Positions 1 through 6,956 of a stretch of DNA of 30,597 nucleotides are shown here, piece after piece; position 1 is the stretch's first letter, and the number at the start of each line of letters is the position of its first letter. The stretch comes from an uncultured Campylobacter sp. (GTDB taxonomy: Bacteria > Campylobacterota > Campylobacteria > Campylobacterales > Campylobacteraceae): NCBI GenBank assembly GCA_949294425.1, contig CASFHJ010000263.1, positions 1-30,597 of the forward strand, read 5' to 3'. Both the position numbers and the translations under genes were made by a program. The notes under the pieces were generated by a model. It had not been told where the DNA came from and ran no database searches. It saw nothing but the letters and a program-made list of their open reading frames with translations.

Positions 1-25
1 TCAAACTATGCTTTAATTAAAATCG

Positions 26-54
26 TTTTTTTTTTTTTTGCAAATTTATTATAT
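26..54 (+). promoter_or_regulatory. Putative promoter of the his operon with a 14-nt T tract
   Basis: A run of 14 T (26-39) is followed by a TG at 39-40 and a TATTAT-like -10 at 47-52, the layout expected of a Campylobacter sigma-70 promoter (T-rich upstream, extended TG, -10, no clear -35). Transcription would start near 59-60, giving a leader of about 30 nt before hisH. The T run could also be the U-tail of a terminator for a gene left of the window, which I cannot see. Confidence 0.5.
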
Positions 55-90
55 CTTTGTGCTATGATTGTATTAGAAAAAAGGATTTAC

Positions 91-678
91 ATGAGACTTT
101 GCATTATAGATACGGGCTGTGCGAATTTAGCCTCCTTAAAATTTGCTTGTGATAGACTAGGATTTAAGACTAGTATTAGTAAGGATTTACAAGAATTACA
201 AAGGGCTGACAAACTTTTTTTACCCGGAGTTGGCACAGCACAAAATGCCATGAACTCGCTTAAAAAACTAGACTTACTTTCTTTTATAAAAGATACTAAA
301 AAACCCTTGCTTGGAATTTGTCTTGGTATGCAAATTTTAGGGCTTTTTTCAGAGGAATTAGAGCAAGAAACCTTAGGTCTTATCGAATTTACAACGAAAA
401 AATTTATAGAAAAAGAGGGTTTTTGTCTACCTCACATGGGCTGGAATAATATAAAAAGCACTCACCCTCTTTTTAAAGATCTTGATGGGGCGTATTTTTA
501 TTTTGTGCATAGTTTTTGCGTAGATTTAAACAAATACAGCATAGCTAGTTGTGAGTATTCTCAAAATTTTAGCGCAGCTGTAGCAAAAAATAATTTTTAC
601 GGGGTACAATTTCACCCAGAAAGAAGCGATGAAGCAGGAGAGCTGTTACTAAAAAATTTCATAAAGGATATAGGCTAA
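91..678 (+). CDS. hisH: Imidazole glycerol phosphate synthase, glutaminase subunit HisH
   Basis: HisH splits glutamine and channels ammonia to HisF, which makes IGP and AICAR from PRFAR in histidine synthesis in the cytoplasm. The 195-residue protein is a class I glutamine amidotransferase: the oxyanion-strand GVGTA lies near residues 46-50, the nucleophile Cys77 in GICLGMQ, and the His175/Glu177 pair in QFHPE. I start at the ATG at 91 because AAGGA sits 6-10 nt upstream and the protein then begins MRLCIIDTG, like other HisH proteins. An in-frame ATG at 64 has no ribosome site and would add nine unlikely residues. Its stop overlaps the hisA start (TAATG), so translation is probably coupled. 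It is the first his gene in the window; hisG/D/B may lie to the left. Confidence 0.96.
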   Translation: MRLCIIDTGCANLASLKFACDRLGFKTSISKDLQELQRADKLFLPGVGTAQNAMNSLKKLDLLSFIKDTKKPLLGICLGMQILGLFSEELEQETLGLIEFTTKKFIEKEGFCLPHMGWNNIKSTHPLFKDLDGAYFYFVHSFCVDLNKYSIASCEYSQNFSAAVAKNNFYGVQFHPERSDEAGELLLKNFIKDIG

Positions 679-1421
679 TGAGAACAAATCTTATTCCGGC
701 ACTTGATCTAATAGACTCAAAGATAGTAAGGCTAAGAAAGGGAGATTATAAGCAAAAAATAACTTATGATGAGCTAGATCCCATAGAAAAGCTAAAAGAG
801 TATGAAGATATGGGTGCTAAGTGGATACATTTAGTTGATTTAGACGGGGCAAAAGATCCTAAAAAAAGACAGATAAAACTTATAAACGAGCTTATAAAAC
901 AAAGCAATGTAAATTTACAAGTTGGCGGGGGAGTGAGGAATAAAGATGATATAAAGGCTCTTTTTGACGTGGGAGTAAAAAGAGTTGCCATAGGCTCTTT
1001 AGCTATAACAAGCCCAAAACTGTGCACTGAACTTTTAGAATATTTTACGGGGGATAAAATTTGCATAGCCCTTGATGTTGTGCCTAGCAATGATGACTTT
1101 TTCATAGCTATAAATGCTTGGCAGGAGCAAAGCGAACAAAGACTTTTTGAAAGCATAGAATTTTATCTAAAATACGGCTTAAAGCATATCTTATGCACGG
1201 ATATTTCAAGAGATGGAACCTTGCAAGGCATGAATATAAAGCTTTATGAAAATATAGCTAAGAATTTTCCTAATATAAACACTCAGGCTTCTGGGGGCTT
1301 AAATTCCTTAAGTGATTTAAAAAAATTAAGCGGAATTTGTAGCGGGGTAATAGCTGGAAAGGCTTTGCTAGATGGAATTTTTAATGTTAAAGAGGGTTTA
1401 GAATGCTTACAAAGCGTATAA
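678..1421 (+). CDS. hisA: ProFAR isomerase HisA
   Basis: HisA catalyses the Amadori rearrangement of ProFAR to PRFAR, the substrate of HisH-HisF. The 247-residue (beta/alpha)8 barrel carries the expected acidic pair, Asp10 (in PALDLID) and Asp133 (in ALDVV), the phosphate-binding glycines QVGGGVR near residue 81, and TDISRDGT around 174-181. Length is normal for the family. The start overlaps the last base of the hisH stop, and the 3' end contains the hisF start, so hisHAF is one tightly coupled unit. I see nothing odd in the sequence. Confidence 0.97.
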   Translation: MRTNLIPALDLIDSKIVRLRKGDYKQKITYDELDPIEKLKEYEDMGAKWIHLVDLDGAKDPKKRQIKLINELIKQSNVNLQVGGGVRNKDDIKALFDVGVKRVAIGSLAITSPKLCTELLEYFTGDKICIALDVVPSNDDFFIAINAWQEQSEQRLFESIEFYLKYGLKHILCTDISRDGTLQGMNIKLYENIAKNFPNINTQASGGLNSLSDLKKLSGICSGVIAGKALLDGIFNVKEGLECLQSV

Positions 1422-2170
1422 TTGCCTGTCTTGATGTAAAAGATGGACGCGTTGTAAAGGGTGTGCAGTTTAAAAACCACAAAGATATGGGAGATATAGT
1501 AGAACTTGCTAAATTCTACTCAAAAAACGGCATAGATGAGCTTGTCTTTTATGATATAAGTGCAAGTGCTAGAAATCAAAGGGTTTCAAGGGATTGGGTG
1601 CAAAAGGTTGCAAAAGAAATTTCCATACCTTTTTGCGTAGCTGGAGGCATAAAAAGTATAGAAGATGCTCAAGAAATTTTAGCAAATGGAGCTGATAAAA
1701 TTTCAATAAACTCCCCTGCCCTAAACAGACCAGAATTAATAAGCGAGCTAGCAAAAAATTTTGGGGTGCAATGCGTGGTGGTAGGCATAGATAGCTTTAA
1801 AGACGAAAATAAAGAATTAAAAGTTTTTAAGTATACAGGAGATGAAAAAAAGTCAAGACATAGCGGTAAAAGCACCTTAGACTGGGTAAAAGAGGTGCAA
1901 GATAGAGGTGCTGGGGAGATAGTTTTAAATATGATGAATGAAGATGGAGTAAAAAAGGGCTACGACCTAGAACAGCTAGAAAAGGTTAGAAAGCTTTGCA
2001 AAATTCCTTTGGTTGCAAGCGGGGGAGCTGGGGCAAAGGAGCATTTTTTACAAGCCTTTGAACTGGGTGTAGATGCTTGTTTGGCTGCCTCTGTTTTTCA
2101 TCAAAAAATTTTAGATATAAAAGAACTTAAGGAATTTTTAAAAGAAAATTCTATTTGTGTGAGGATATAA
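1403..2170 (+). CDS. hisF: Imidazole glycerol phosphate synthase, cyclase subunit HisF
   Basis: HisF uses ammonia from HisH to cyclise PRFAR to imidazole glycerol phosphate, releasing AICAR to purine synthesis. The 255-residue barrel begins [20 protein letters not shown] and has the canonical catalytic Asp11 and Asp130 (VVVGID). The phosphate loops VAGGI (79-83) and ASGGAG in the C-terminal third are present. The start lies inside the last 19 bases of hisA, preceded by GAGGG. It ends immediately before the hisIE ATG, with no spacer. The gene lies in its standard operon position. Confidence 0.97.
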   Translation: MLTKRIIACLDVKDGRVVKGVQFKNHKDMGDIVELAKFYSKNGIDELVFYDISASARNQRVSRDWVQKVAKEISIPFCVAGGIKSIEDAQEILANGADKISINSPALNRPELISELAKNFGVQCVVVGIDSFKDENKELKVFKYTGDEKKSRHSGKSTLDWVKEVQDRGAGEIVLNMMNEDGVKKGYDLEQLEKVRKLCKIPLVASGGAGAKEHFLQAFELGVDACLAASVFHQKILDIKELKEFLKENSICVRI

Positions 2171-2797
2171 ATGAGTGAGGATATACTAAAAGAGCTTGAC
2201 TGGCAAAAGGTAAATGGCTTAATGCCTGTGATAGTTCAAGACTACGAAAGTGCCGAGGTTTTGATGCTTGGCTATATGAATGAAGAGGCTTTAAAAAAGA
2301 GTATAAAAGAAAAAAGAGTAAGCTTTTTTTCAAGAACAAAGAATAGAATTTGGACTAAGGGCGAGACTAGTAAGAACTTCTTAGATATAGTGGAGCTTGG
2401 CTTTGACTGCGATAAGGATACGATTTTAATCCTAGCAAAAGCTCATGGACAAACCTGCCATAATGGAGATATATCTTGCTTTGAAGAGGTTTCTAAAAAG
2501 GCTAATCTTGTATTTTTAGCAAGACTTTCAAGGCTGATAAAAGAAAGAAAAACAGCAGATGAGAACTCCTCCTACACAGCAAGACTTTTTAAGGAAGGCA
2601 CAAAAAGAATAGCACAAAAAGTGGGAGAAGAAGGGGTTGAAACAGCACTAGCTGCGACAATAAAAGACAAAGAAGAGCTTAAAAATGAGGCTGCTGACTT
2701 GCTTTTTCATCTACTTGTCTTGCTAGAGGACGCAAATTTAAGCATAAATGAAGTCTTAGAGCTTTTAAAGCAAAGAAATTCATCTACTAAGCGCTAA
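2171..2797 (+). CDS. hisI: Bifunctional PR-AMP cyclohydrolase / PR-ATP pyrophosphatase HisIE
   Basis: HisIE carries out steps 2 and 3 of histidine synthesis. The N-terminal HisI domain (about 1-100) shows GYMNEEAL, the FFSRTKNRIWTKGE segment and metal-binding D/C residues in GFDCDKD and GQTCHNG. The C-terminal HisE domain (about 115-200) is an all-alpha MazG-like pyrophosphatase with VGEEGVE and KNEAADLLFHL, carrying the Mg-binding acidic residues. At 208 residues the two-domain fusion is complete. ATG directly follows the hisF stop; GTGAGGA in the end of hisF can act as the ribosome site. The last 18 bp overlap tail to tail with the convergent membrane-protein gene, so no room exists for a separate terminator. 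Confidence 0.95.
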   Translation: MSEDILKELDWQKVNGLMPVIVQDYESAEVLMLGYMNEEALKKSIKEKRVSFFSRTKNRIWTKGETSKNFLDIVELGFDCDKDTILILAKAHGQTCHNGDISCFEEVSKKANLVFLARLSRLIKERKTADENSSYTARLFKEGTKRIAQKVGEEGVETALAATIKDKEELKNEAADLLFHLLVLLEDANLSINEVLELLKQRNSSTKR

Positions 2798-3430
2798 GCC
2801 CGTGTAGGCTAGGTAAAGTCCATAAGAAAGTATGATAAGATAGGCTATGTAAGATGAGCTTTTTATAAAAAGCTCTGAAAACAAAAAGCTAAGCTTAGCA
2901 AAGATCATCATGCTAAAAAGAGTGCAAAGACCAAAGATGCTCATTACAAGCAAAGCCTGATAAAGAGTGCTTTGACTAAGAGCTAGTGCTAGGTAAAAAT
3001 ACACAAGCCCACAAGGTAAAAGTCCATTCAAAGCGCCCAAAAAACAGAGTCCAAAATAGCTATCAAGCCTAACTTTGTTTTTCATAAAAAGTAAAATCTT
3101 ATCAAAGATATAAGAATTTTCTAAGATGTGTAAGAGTTTAAACCTAAAGAGCAAAGACAAAGAAAGAAGTATCATAAAAAGTCCCAAGACAAAAAAAACA
3201 ATACCCTTGCTAAAATCGCTCACAAAAAGCAAGTAAGAAAAAGAATAAAATATAAAGGCTAAAAAAATATAAAGTAAAATTCTAAAAAGATGATACAAAA
3301 AAAGAGCTAAAAAAGGGAATTTTAATCTCTTGCTTAAACTATTTATAAGTATGCCAAAGCCTCCGCACATAAAATAACAATGCCCAAAGCTTGAAAGTAA
3401 GGCTACAAAGGCAGTAGCTAAAAGACTCAA
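2780..3430 (-). CDS. SafE/UreH-like membrane protein (DsbD_2 / TauE-SafE family)
   Basis: A 216-residue, very hydrophobic inner-membrane protein with about six predicted membrane helices. Two signature motifs stand out: GHCYFMCGGF near residue 17 and GLLPCGLVY near 136. These are the paired Cys/Pro motifs of the 'sulfite exporter TauE/SafE', UreH-like (DsbD_2) family. Members are often linked with cytochrome oxidase or copper-protein assembly and metal transport, but the substrate of this one is unknown. The ATG overlaps the carA stop by 4 bp, making it the last gene of a DUF507-carA-SafE unit. A neighbour of the same type next to carA exists in C. jejuni as I recall it. Function is inferred from family motifs only. 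Confidence 0.8.
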   Translation of the reverse strand: MSLLATAFVALLSSFGHCYFMCGGFGILINSLSKRLKFPFLALFLYHLFRILLYIFLAFIFYSFSYLLFVSDFSKGIVFFVLGLFMILLSLSLLFRFKLLHILENSYIFDKILLFMKNKVRLDSYFGLCFLGALNGLLPCGLVYFYLALALSQSTLYQALLVMSIFGLCTLFSMMIFAKLSFLFSELFIKSSSYIAYLIILSYGLYLAYTGLALSR

Positions 3431-4545
3431 AGCAAACTCATAAATTCTTTAAAGATATACTTACTCTCATGAGGACCTGATGAGCTTTCTGGGTGATGCT
3501 GCACTGATATAATAGGGTAAGATTTATATCTAAGCCCCTCTACATTGTCTCCAAAAAGATTTCTATGCGTGATGATGGCTACCTCACAAATTTCTTCAGG
3601 GACGTTGTAGTTGTGATTTTGAGCTGTGATTTCTATCTTTTTATTTTCTTGATTTAAAACAGGATGATTAGCTCCGTGTTGTCCGAATTTCATCTTATAA
3701 GTTTCATAACCAAAGGCATTACTTAAAAGCTGATGTCCAAGGCAAATTCCAAGCATAGGAATCTTTTTTTCTATTAATTTTTTCAGCTCTTTTATCTCCT
3801 CTTTCAAGGTCTTTGGTTCACCAGGTCCATTTGATAAAAAGATAGCATCTATTTCTTTTTTATCATAAAGCTCTATTAAATCCTCTGCCTTTGTATTATG
3901 CGGATAAACGCTTACTTCAAAACCAACATCTACAAGCTCATTTAAGATATTTGTCTTTACACCATAATCAAGCACAGCAAGCTTTTTAGCACTTTTTTTA
4001 GACTCTTTAAAGCCCTTTTTTGCACTATCCCACACGCCTTGATTATGCTTATAAACAAGCTTTGTGCTTACCCTTTCTACCCAGTTTATCTCATCTATTT
4101 TTTTACTTGAGTTTAAGAGCTCTTTTAATTTTTCCTTGCTTGAAAACTCCGTTGAAACAACGCAGTTTAAATTTCCCTTATCTCTTACCATTTTTACCAA
4201 ATACCTAGTATCCACGCCATAAACGCCTATTTTATTATGCTTTTTTAGATACTCATCAAGGCTTTGTTTTGCTCTAAAATTTGAATACTGCTTGCTTAAT
4301 TCTCTTATAAAAATTCCACTTGTAAAAACTTCTTTACTTTCATTATCATCATCATTTGTGCCAACTATGCCAATTTCTGGCATACAAAAGACTATAAATT
4401 GACCAGCATAAGAAGGATCAGATATGATCTCTTGATACCCTGTCATAGAGGTGTTAAAAACTAACTCGCCAAAAAAAGTTCCCTCAGAGCCAAAGCACTG
4501 GGCTGTAAAAAAAACATCATTTTCTATGTATATATAAGCTTTCAA
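3427..4545 (-). CDS. carA: Carbamoyl phosphate synthase small subunit CarA
   Basis: CarA hydrolyses glutamine and passes ammonia to CarB (not in this window) to make carbamoyl phosphate for arginine and pyrimidine synthesis. The 372-residue protein has the CarA N-terminal domain (EGTFFGELVFNTSMTGYQE, about 21-40) and a C-terminal class I amidotransferase domain with the nucleophile Cys in MLGICLGHQ (about residue 265), the KFGQHGANHP stretch typical of CarA, and the HHPE His/Glu pair near 350-353. The start overlaps the stop of the upstream DUF507 gene by 4 bp (ATGA). No carB is adjacent, so the two subunits are encoded apart, which is common in this group. Confidence 0.97.
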   Translation of the reverse strand: MKAYIYIENDVFFTAQCFGSEGTFFGELVFNTSMTGYQEIISDPSYAGQFIVFCMPEIGIVGTNDDDNESKEVFTSGIFIRELSKQYSNFRAKQSLDEYLKKHNKIGVYGVDTRYLVKMVRDKGNLNCVVSTEFSSKEKLKELLNSSKKIDEINWVERVSTKLVYKHNQGVWDSAKKGFKESKKSAKKLAVLDYGVKTNILNELVDVGFEVSVYPHNTKAEDLIELYDKKEIDAIFLSNGPGEPKTLKEEIKELKKLIEKKIPMLGICLGHQLLSNAFGYETYKMKFGQHGANHPVLNQENKKIEITAQNHNYNVPEEICEVAIITHRNLFGDNVEGLRYKSYPIISVQHHPESSSGPHESKYIFKEFMSLL

Positions 4546-5093
4546 AGCATACCCCTTTTTTTAAGCTCCTCTTGATATAGCTTGTCAAAAACTAAGTCAA
4601 ATTCCTCAGATCCTGGCACAAGCTTTCTTTTATAATTTGTTATCTTTTCATAAACCTCATCTTCTAAATTTTCATAAAGTTTAAGATAGTTTTGTATGCT
4701 AGAAAAAATCAAATTTTTAACCCTATTTTCAGAAACATCATAGTTTATAAAATCAGCATCTACAAGGGCAGCTAAAATTTGATGTGCTATATCATTGTGC
4801 CTGTCTTCTAAATTTAAGATAACGCCAAAATCACTTGCAAGTTTTTTCTTTACAAGCCAAAACATATTCTTCCTGTCAACTTGCATAAATTCCATCTCAT
4901 CTTCTTGTTCTTCTAAAAGCTCTTTAACCCTCTCATCTAGGCTTTTTTCTTTCAAAAGATCTTTTTCTATTATTTGCATACTTGCTTGTCTTAGTTTTTC
5001 TATATCATCTTTAACATCTACAAAGCTTGAATTTGCGATGTCAAGGACTATTTTATTTGCTATGTAAGGAATGTGAGCTTTTTTTATGCGCAT
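4542..5093 (-). CDS. DUF507 family protein
   Basis: A 183-residue, charged, largely helical cytoplasmic protein of the DUF507 family, a conserved family of unknown function found next to carA in epsilonproteobacteria. Features are the N-terminal MRIKKAHIPYIANKIV segment, an acidic middle (LLEEQEDEMEF) and the C-terminal YKRKLVPGSEEFDLVFDKLYQEELKKRG, a family-typical end. No membrane helix or signal peptide is seen. It is first in the unit with carA (4-bp overlap), preceded by AAAGGA 7 nt before ATG and by a TATAAT -10 on the minus strand at 5121-5126. No function should be assigned; the coupling with carA could be purely positional. Confidence 0.85.
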   Translation of the reverse strand: MRIKKAHIPYIANKIVLDIANSSFVDVKDDIEKLRQASMQIIEKDLLKEKSLDERVKELLEEQEDEMEFMQVDRKNMFWLVKKKLASDFGVILNLEDRHNDIAHQILAALVDADFINYDVSENRVKNLIFSSIQNYLKLYENLEDEVYEKITNYKRKLVPGSEEFDLVFDKLYQEELKKRGML

Positions 5094-5120
5094 GTTCTAT
5101 CCTTTGAAAGTAAATGTAAA

Positions 5121-5126
5121 ATTATA
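5121..5126 (-). promoter_or_regulatory. -10 element for the DUF507-carA unit
   Basis: The reverse strand reads TATAAT here, preceded by an AT-rich stretch, and lies about 28 nt upstream of the DUF507 start. With the plus-strand TATGAT at 5233-5238 it makes the 5094-5262 gap a divergent promoter region. Confidence 0.5.
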
Positions 5127-5232
5127 AGCTAAAATAGCTAAATAATTGTTAAAAAGACTTTTTTATTTCTCCCTTAATTTTTAATGAAAGTAAGGATTTT
5201 TTAAAATATGAACTTGGTTTTCTTTTTTTTGT

Positions 5233-5238
5233 TATGAT
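5233..5238 (+). promoter_or_regulatory. -10 element for the 84-aa gene
   Basis: TATGAT preceded by an 8-nt T tract (5223-5230) and G, about 25 nt before the ATG at 5263; AAAGGA at 5251-5256 is the ribosome site. The pattern fits a Campylobacter sigma-70 promoter. Confidence 0.55.
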
Positions 5239-5262
5239 TTATTAAAACAGAAAGGATATTTC

Positions 5263-5517
5263 ATGGATAAAACCAAGGTAGTTGAAAATTTAAATTCTCT
5301 TTTTGAACTTAGAAAAGAATTTTATGAATTTTTTGATAATAATATGCCAAAAATAGCAAACACAGATGTCTTTGACTTTAAAAATTCAAAAGACCTAGAT
5401 GCAAAAAATGCTTATATACTTTTTAACAAATACGATTACGCCATAAGAAAGCTTTTGCCAAGTATTTACAAGGCTTATGAAATAGATATGGATAAGGACT
5501 TGAAAAAAGATTTTTAA
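5263..5517 (+). CDS. Small hypothetical protein, 84 aa
   Basis: I do not recognise a named family. The 84-residue product is soluble and charged, rich in Asp, Lys, Phe and Tyr, with no signal peptide, membrane helix or cysteine. The pattern suggests three helices, with the segment FNKYDYAIRKLLPSIYKAYEI near the C-terminus. A clear promoter, an AAAGGA site 6 nt before ATG, and codon use like its neighbours argue that it is a real gene transcribed alone. Its last 4 bp overlap tail to tail with the convergent 68-aa gene. It may be a genus-specific cytoplasmic protein; I cannot assign a function. Confidence 0.72.
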   Translation: MDKTKVVENLNSLFELRKEFYEFFDNNMPKIANTDVFDFKNSKDLDAKNAYILFNKYDYAIRKLLPSIYKAYEIDMDKDLKKDF

Positions 5518-5720
5518 TCCTTACTCAAAGAAGCCTTGTTTTTAGCCTCTACAATAGTGTTTAAAAGCTCTGTTATAAGGGCTTTTTCCTCCTCGTTTAT
5601 TTGTGTATTTTCAACACTAAGCAAGGATCTTAGCAAGGCTTCACTACTTAACTCAGAGTCTCCTAAAATCCTTGCCTTTTGTAAAATTTTAAGTAAGTTT
5701 AGATCTTTTTTCTCATACAT
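5514..5720 (-). CDS. Small hypothetical protein, 68 aa
   Basis: A 68-residue soluble protein, predicted to be nearly all helical (repeated Leu, Glu and Lys), without cysteine, signal or membrane segment. I recognise no family. The start is one base after the pgeF stop, and the ribosome site (AAGGGC) lies inside the end of pgeF, so it is the last gene of the dnaE-ribE-pgeF unit and its translation is probably coupled. The opposite strand of the same stretch is also open (5536-5733), but it lacks a ribosome site and is Ser/Phe-rich, as expected of a shadow, so I favour this strand. Confidence 0.65.
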   Translation of the reverse strand: MYEKKDLNLLKILQKARILGDSELSSEALLRSLLSVENTQINEEEKALITELLNTIVEAKNKASLSKD

Positions 5721-5721
5721 T

Positions 5722-6384
5722 TTAAGCCCTTAAATAAGCAATGGTAACAAATCTTTTTTTGTCCTTATCTCTTCTGTAAGAAAAAAATCTCTCATCATCA
5801 AATGTGCAAATTCCACTATCTATGATGTTTTCAATGCCAAGCTTTTGTGCTTGATCCTTTACTATAGCCTTTAAATCAAGCTTATTTTCATAAAGAAAGT
5901 CTTTAAAATATCTTTTTGCATAGTCTAAGACCTCGCCACCTAGCTCGTAGTTTTTAGCACATATTGATGGCGCTATGAAAAGATTTAGTTCTTTTGCAGG
6001 AATCTGTTTTTCTTGTAGTAAAAAAACAGCTTCTCTTAAAATATTAGAAAAGGTTCCAAGGCGTCCTGAGTGTAAATTTGCTATAAAACCACTTTTGTGC
6101 CACAAAACCAAGGGTAAGCAATCAGCGCTTAAAACGCAGAGTGCAACAGACTTTTTATCTGTAATAAGCCCATCGCACTCATAAAAACTTAGCCCTTCAT
6201 CATAGCTTAAAACCTTATTTGAGTGAATTTGCTTCATAAAAACACAAGTTTTTATATCTTTTTCATAGTCCTTAAAGAGATTTTCATTAAAAACCTTAGC
6301 GGCACAGGACATAAAATCCTTGTCATAAAGGCTAAAGATAGCACAATCTTTACTATCTAGTAAATATAAGGCATTCTTTGACAT
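5722..6384 (-). CDS. pgeF: Peptidoglycan editing factor PgeF (YfiH/LACC1 family)
   Basis: This family (once 'polyphenol oxidase', DUF152) includes E. coli YfiH, which edits misincorporated amino acids in peptidoglycan precursors, and LACC1-type purine nucleoside enzymes. At 220 residues it is slightly short. The three metal ligands expected of the family are visible: His in MKQIHSNKV (near residue 54), Cys in VLSADCLPL (about 88) and His in ANLHSGRLGT (about 105). The last motif departs from the usual HAGWRG. APSICAKNYELGGEV matches the GPxIxxxxYEVG motif. The start overlaps the end of ribE by 28 bp, so it belongs to the dnaE-ribE-pgeF unit. Confidence 0.85.
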   Translation of the reverse strand: MSKNALYLLDSKDCAIFSLYDKDFMSCAAKVFNENLFKDYEKDIKTCVFMKQIHSNKVLSYDEGLSFYECDGLITDKKSVALCVLSADCLPLVLWHKSGFIANLHSGRLGTFSNILREAVFLLQEKQIPAKELNLFIAPSICAKNYELGGEVLDYAKRYFKDFLYENKLDLKAIVKDQAQKLGIENIIDSGICTFDDERFFSYRRDKDKKRFVTIAYLRA

Positions 6385-6956
6385 AAGCTCTCCTCTTTGT
6401 AATTTACTATCCTGTCTAAATATCTAGCTATTAAATCACTTTCTATATTTAGCTCTCTGCCTACCTCATAGCTTGAAAAAAGAGTTTCCTTAAAGCTTAT
6501 GGGTATAATGGTAAGCCTTATGCCATCTTTTAAAACCTCGTTTATGGTTAAACTAACCCCGTCTACAGCCACACTTCCTTTATTTGCCATAAATTTCATA
6601 AGCTTTCTTGGAATATTTATGAAAAAATCAACCCCATTTTCTTTTCTTTGAATTTTACTAAGCCTTCCTATGCCGTCTATATGCCCTTGCAAGAGATGTC
6701 CGTCTATCTTATCAGCGTATCTTAATGCAGGTTCTATGTGGACTAAATTTTTTAAATTTTTATAGGCTATATTTTGTCTAGTTTCTAGGGATAATTCTAA
6801 TTCAAAACCGCCCTCAAAAAGCTTAGTTACGCTTAAACAAGCCCCATTTACAGCTATACTATCTCCAAGCTCTGGTTTATGTTTTGCATAAAGGCTTAGG
6901 GTATTATTTTGATAGCTCTTAACCTTAGCTAACTCTCTTATAAGTCCGTTAAACAT
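6357..6956 (-). CDS. ribE: Riboflavin synthase, alpha subunit RibE
   Basis: RibE disproportionates two 6,7-dimethyl-8-ribityllumazine molecules to riboflavin. The 199-residue protein has the two tandem lumazine-binding barrels: the first starts MFNGLIREL and carries GDSIAVNGACLSVT; the second (from about 95) carries GHIDGIGRL and GSVAVDGVSLTIN. The repeated VxGxSLT/ACLSVT pair is diagnostic. I place the start at the ATG at 6956, which overlaps the dnaE stop (TGATG); a TTG one codon earlier is less likely. The family usually has about 200-215 residues. The 3' end overlaps pgeF. RibD, which acts earlier in the pathway, lies elsewhere in this window at 15161. Confidence 0.95.
   Translation of the reverse strand: MFNGLIRELAKVKSYQNNTLSLYAKHKPELGDSIAVNGACLSVTKLFEGGFELELSLETRQNIAYKNLKNLVHIEPALRYADKIDGHLLQGHIDGIGRLSKIQRKENGVDFFINIPRKLMKFMANKGSVAVDGVSLTINEVLKDGIRLTIIPISFKETLFSSYEVGRELNIESDLIARYLDRIVNYKEESLCQRMPYIY

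Noticed and set aside
64..90. Upstream ATG at 64 as the hisH start
   Set aside because: No ribosome site; the ATG at 91 has AAGGA at good spacing and gives the normal HisH N-terminus.
764..1156. Long open frames antisense to hisA, carA, dnaE, argD, trxB and others (some 90-180 codons)
   Set aside because: They are Ser/Phe/Lys/Leu-rich mirror frames of well-recognised genes, with no ribosome sites or known domains. Low GC favours open reverse frames.
5536..5733. Plus-strand open frame opposite the 68-aa gene
   Set aside because: Ser/Phe-rich composition typical of antisense reading, no ribosome site, and the minus-strand gene is coupled with pgeF.
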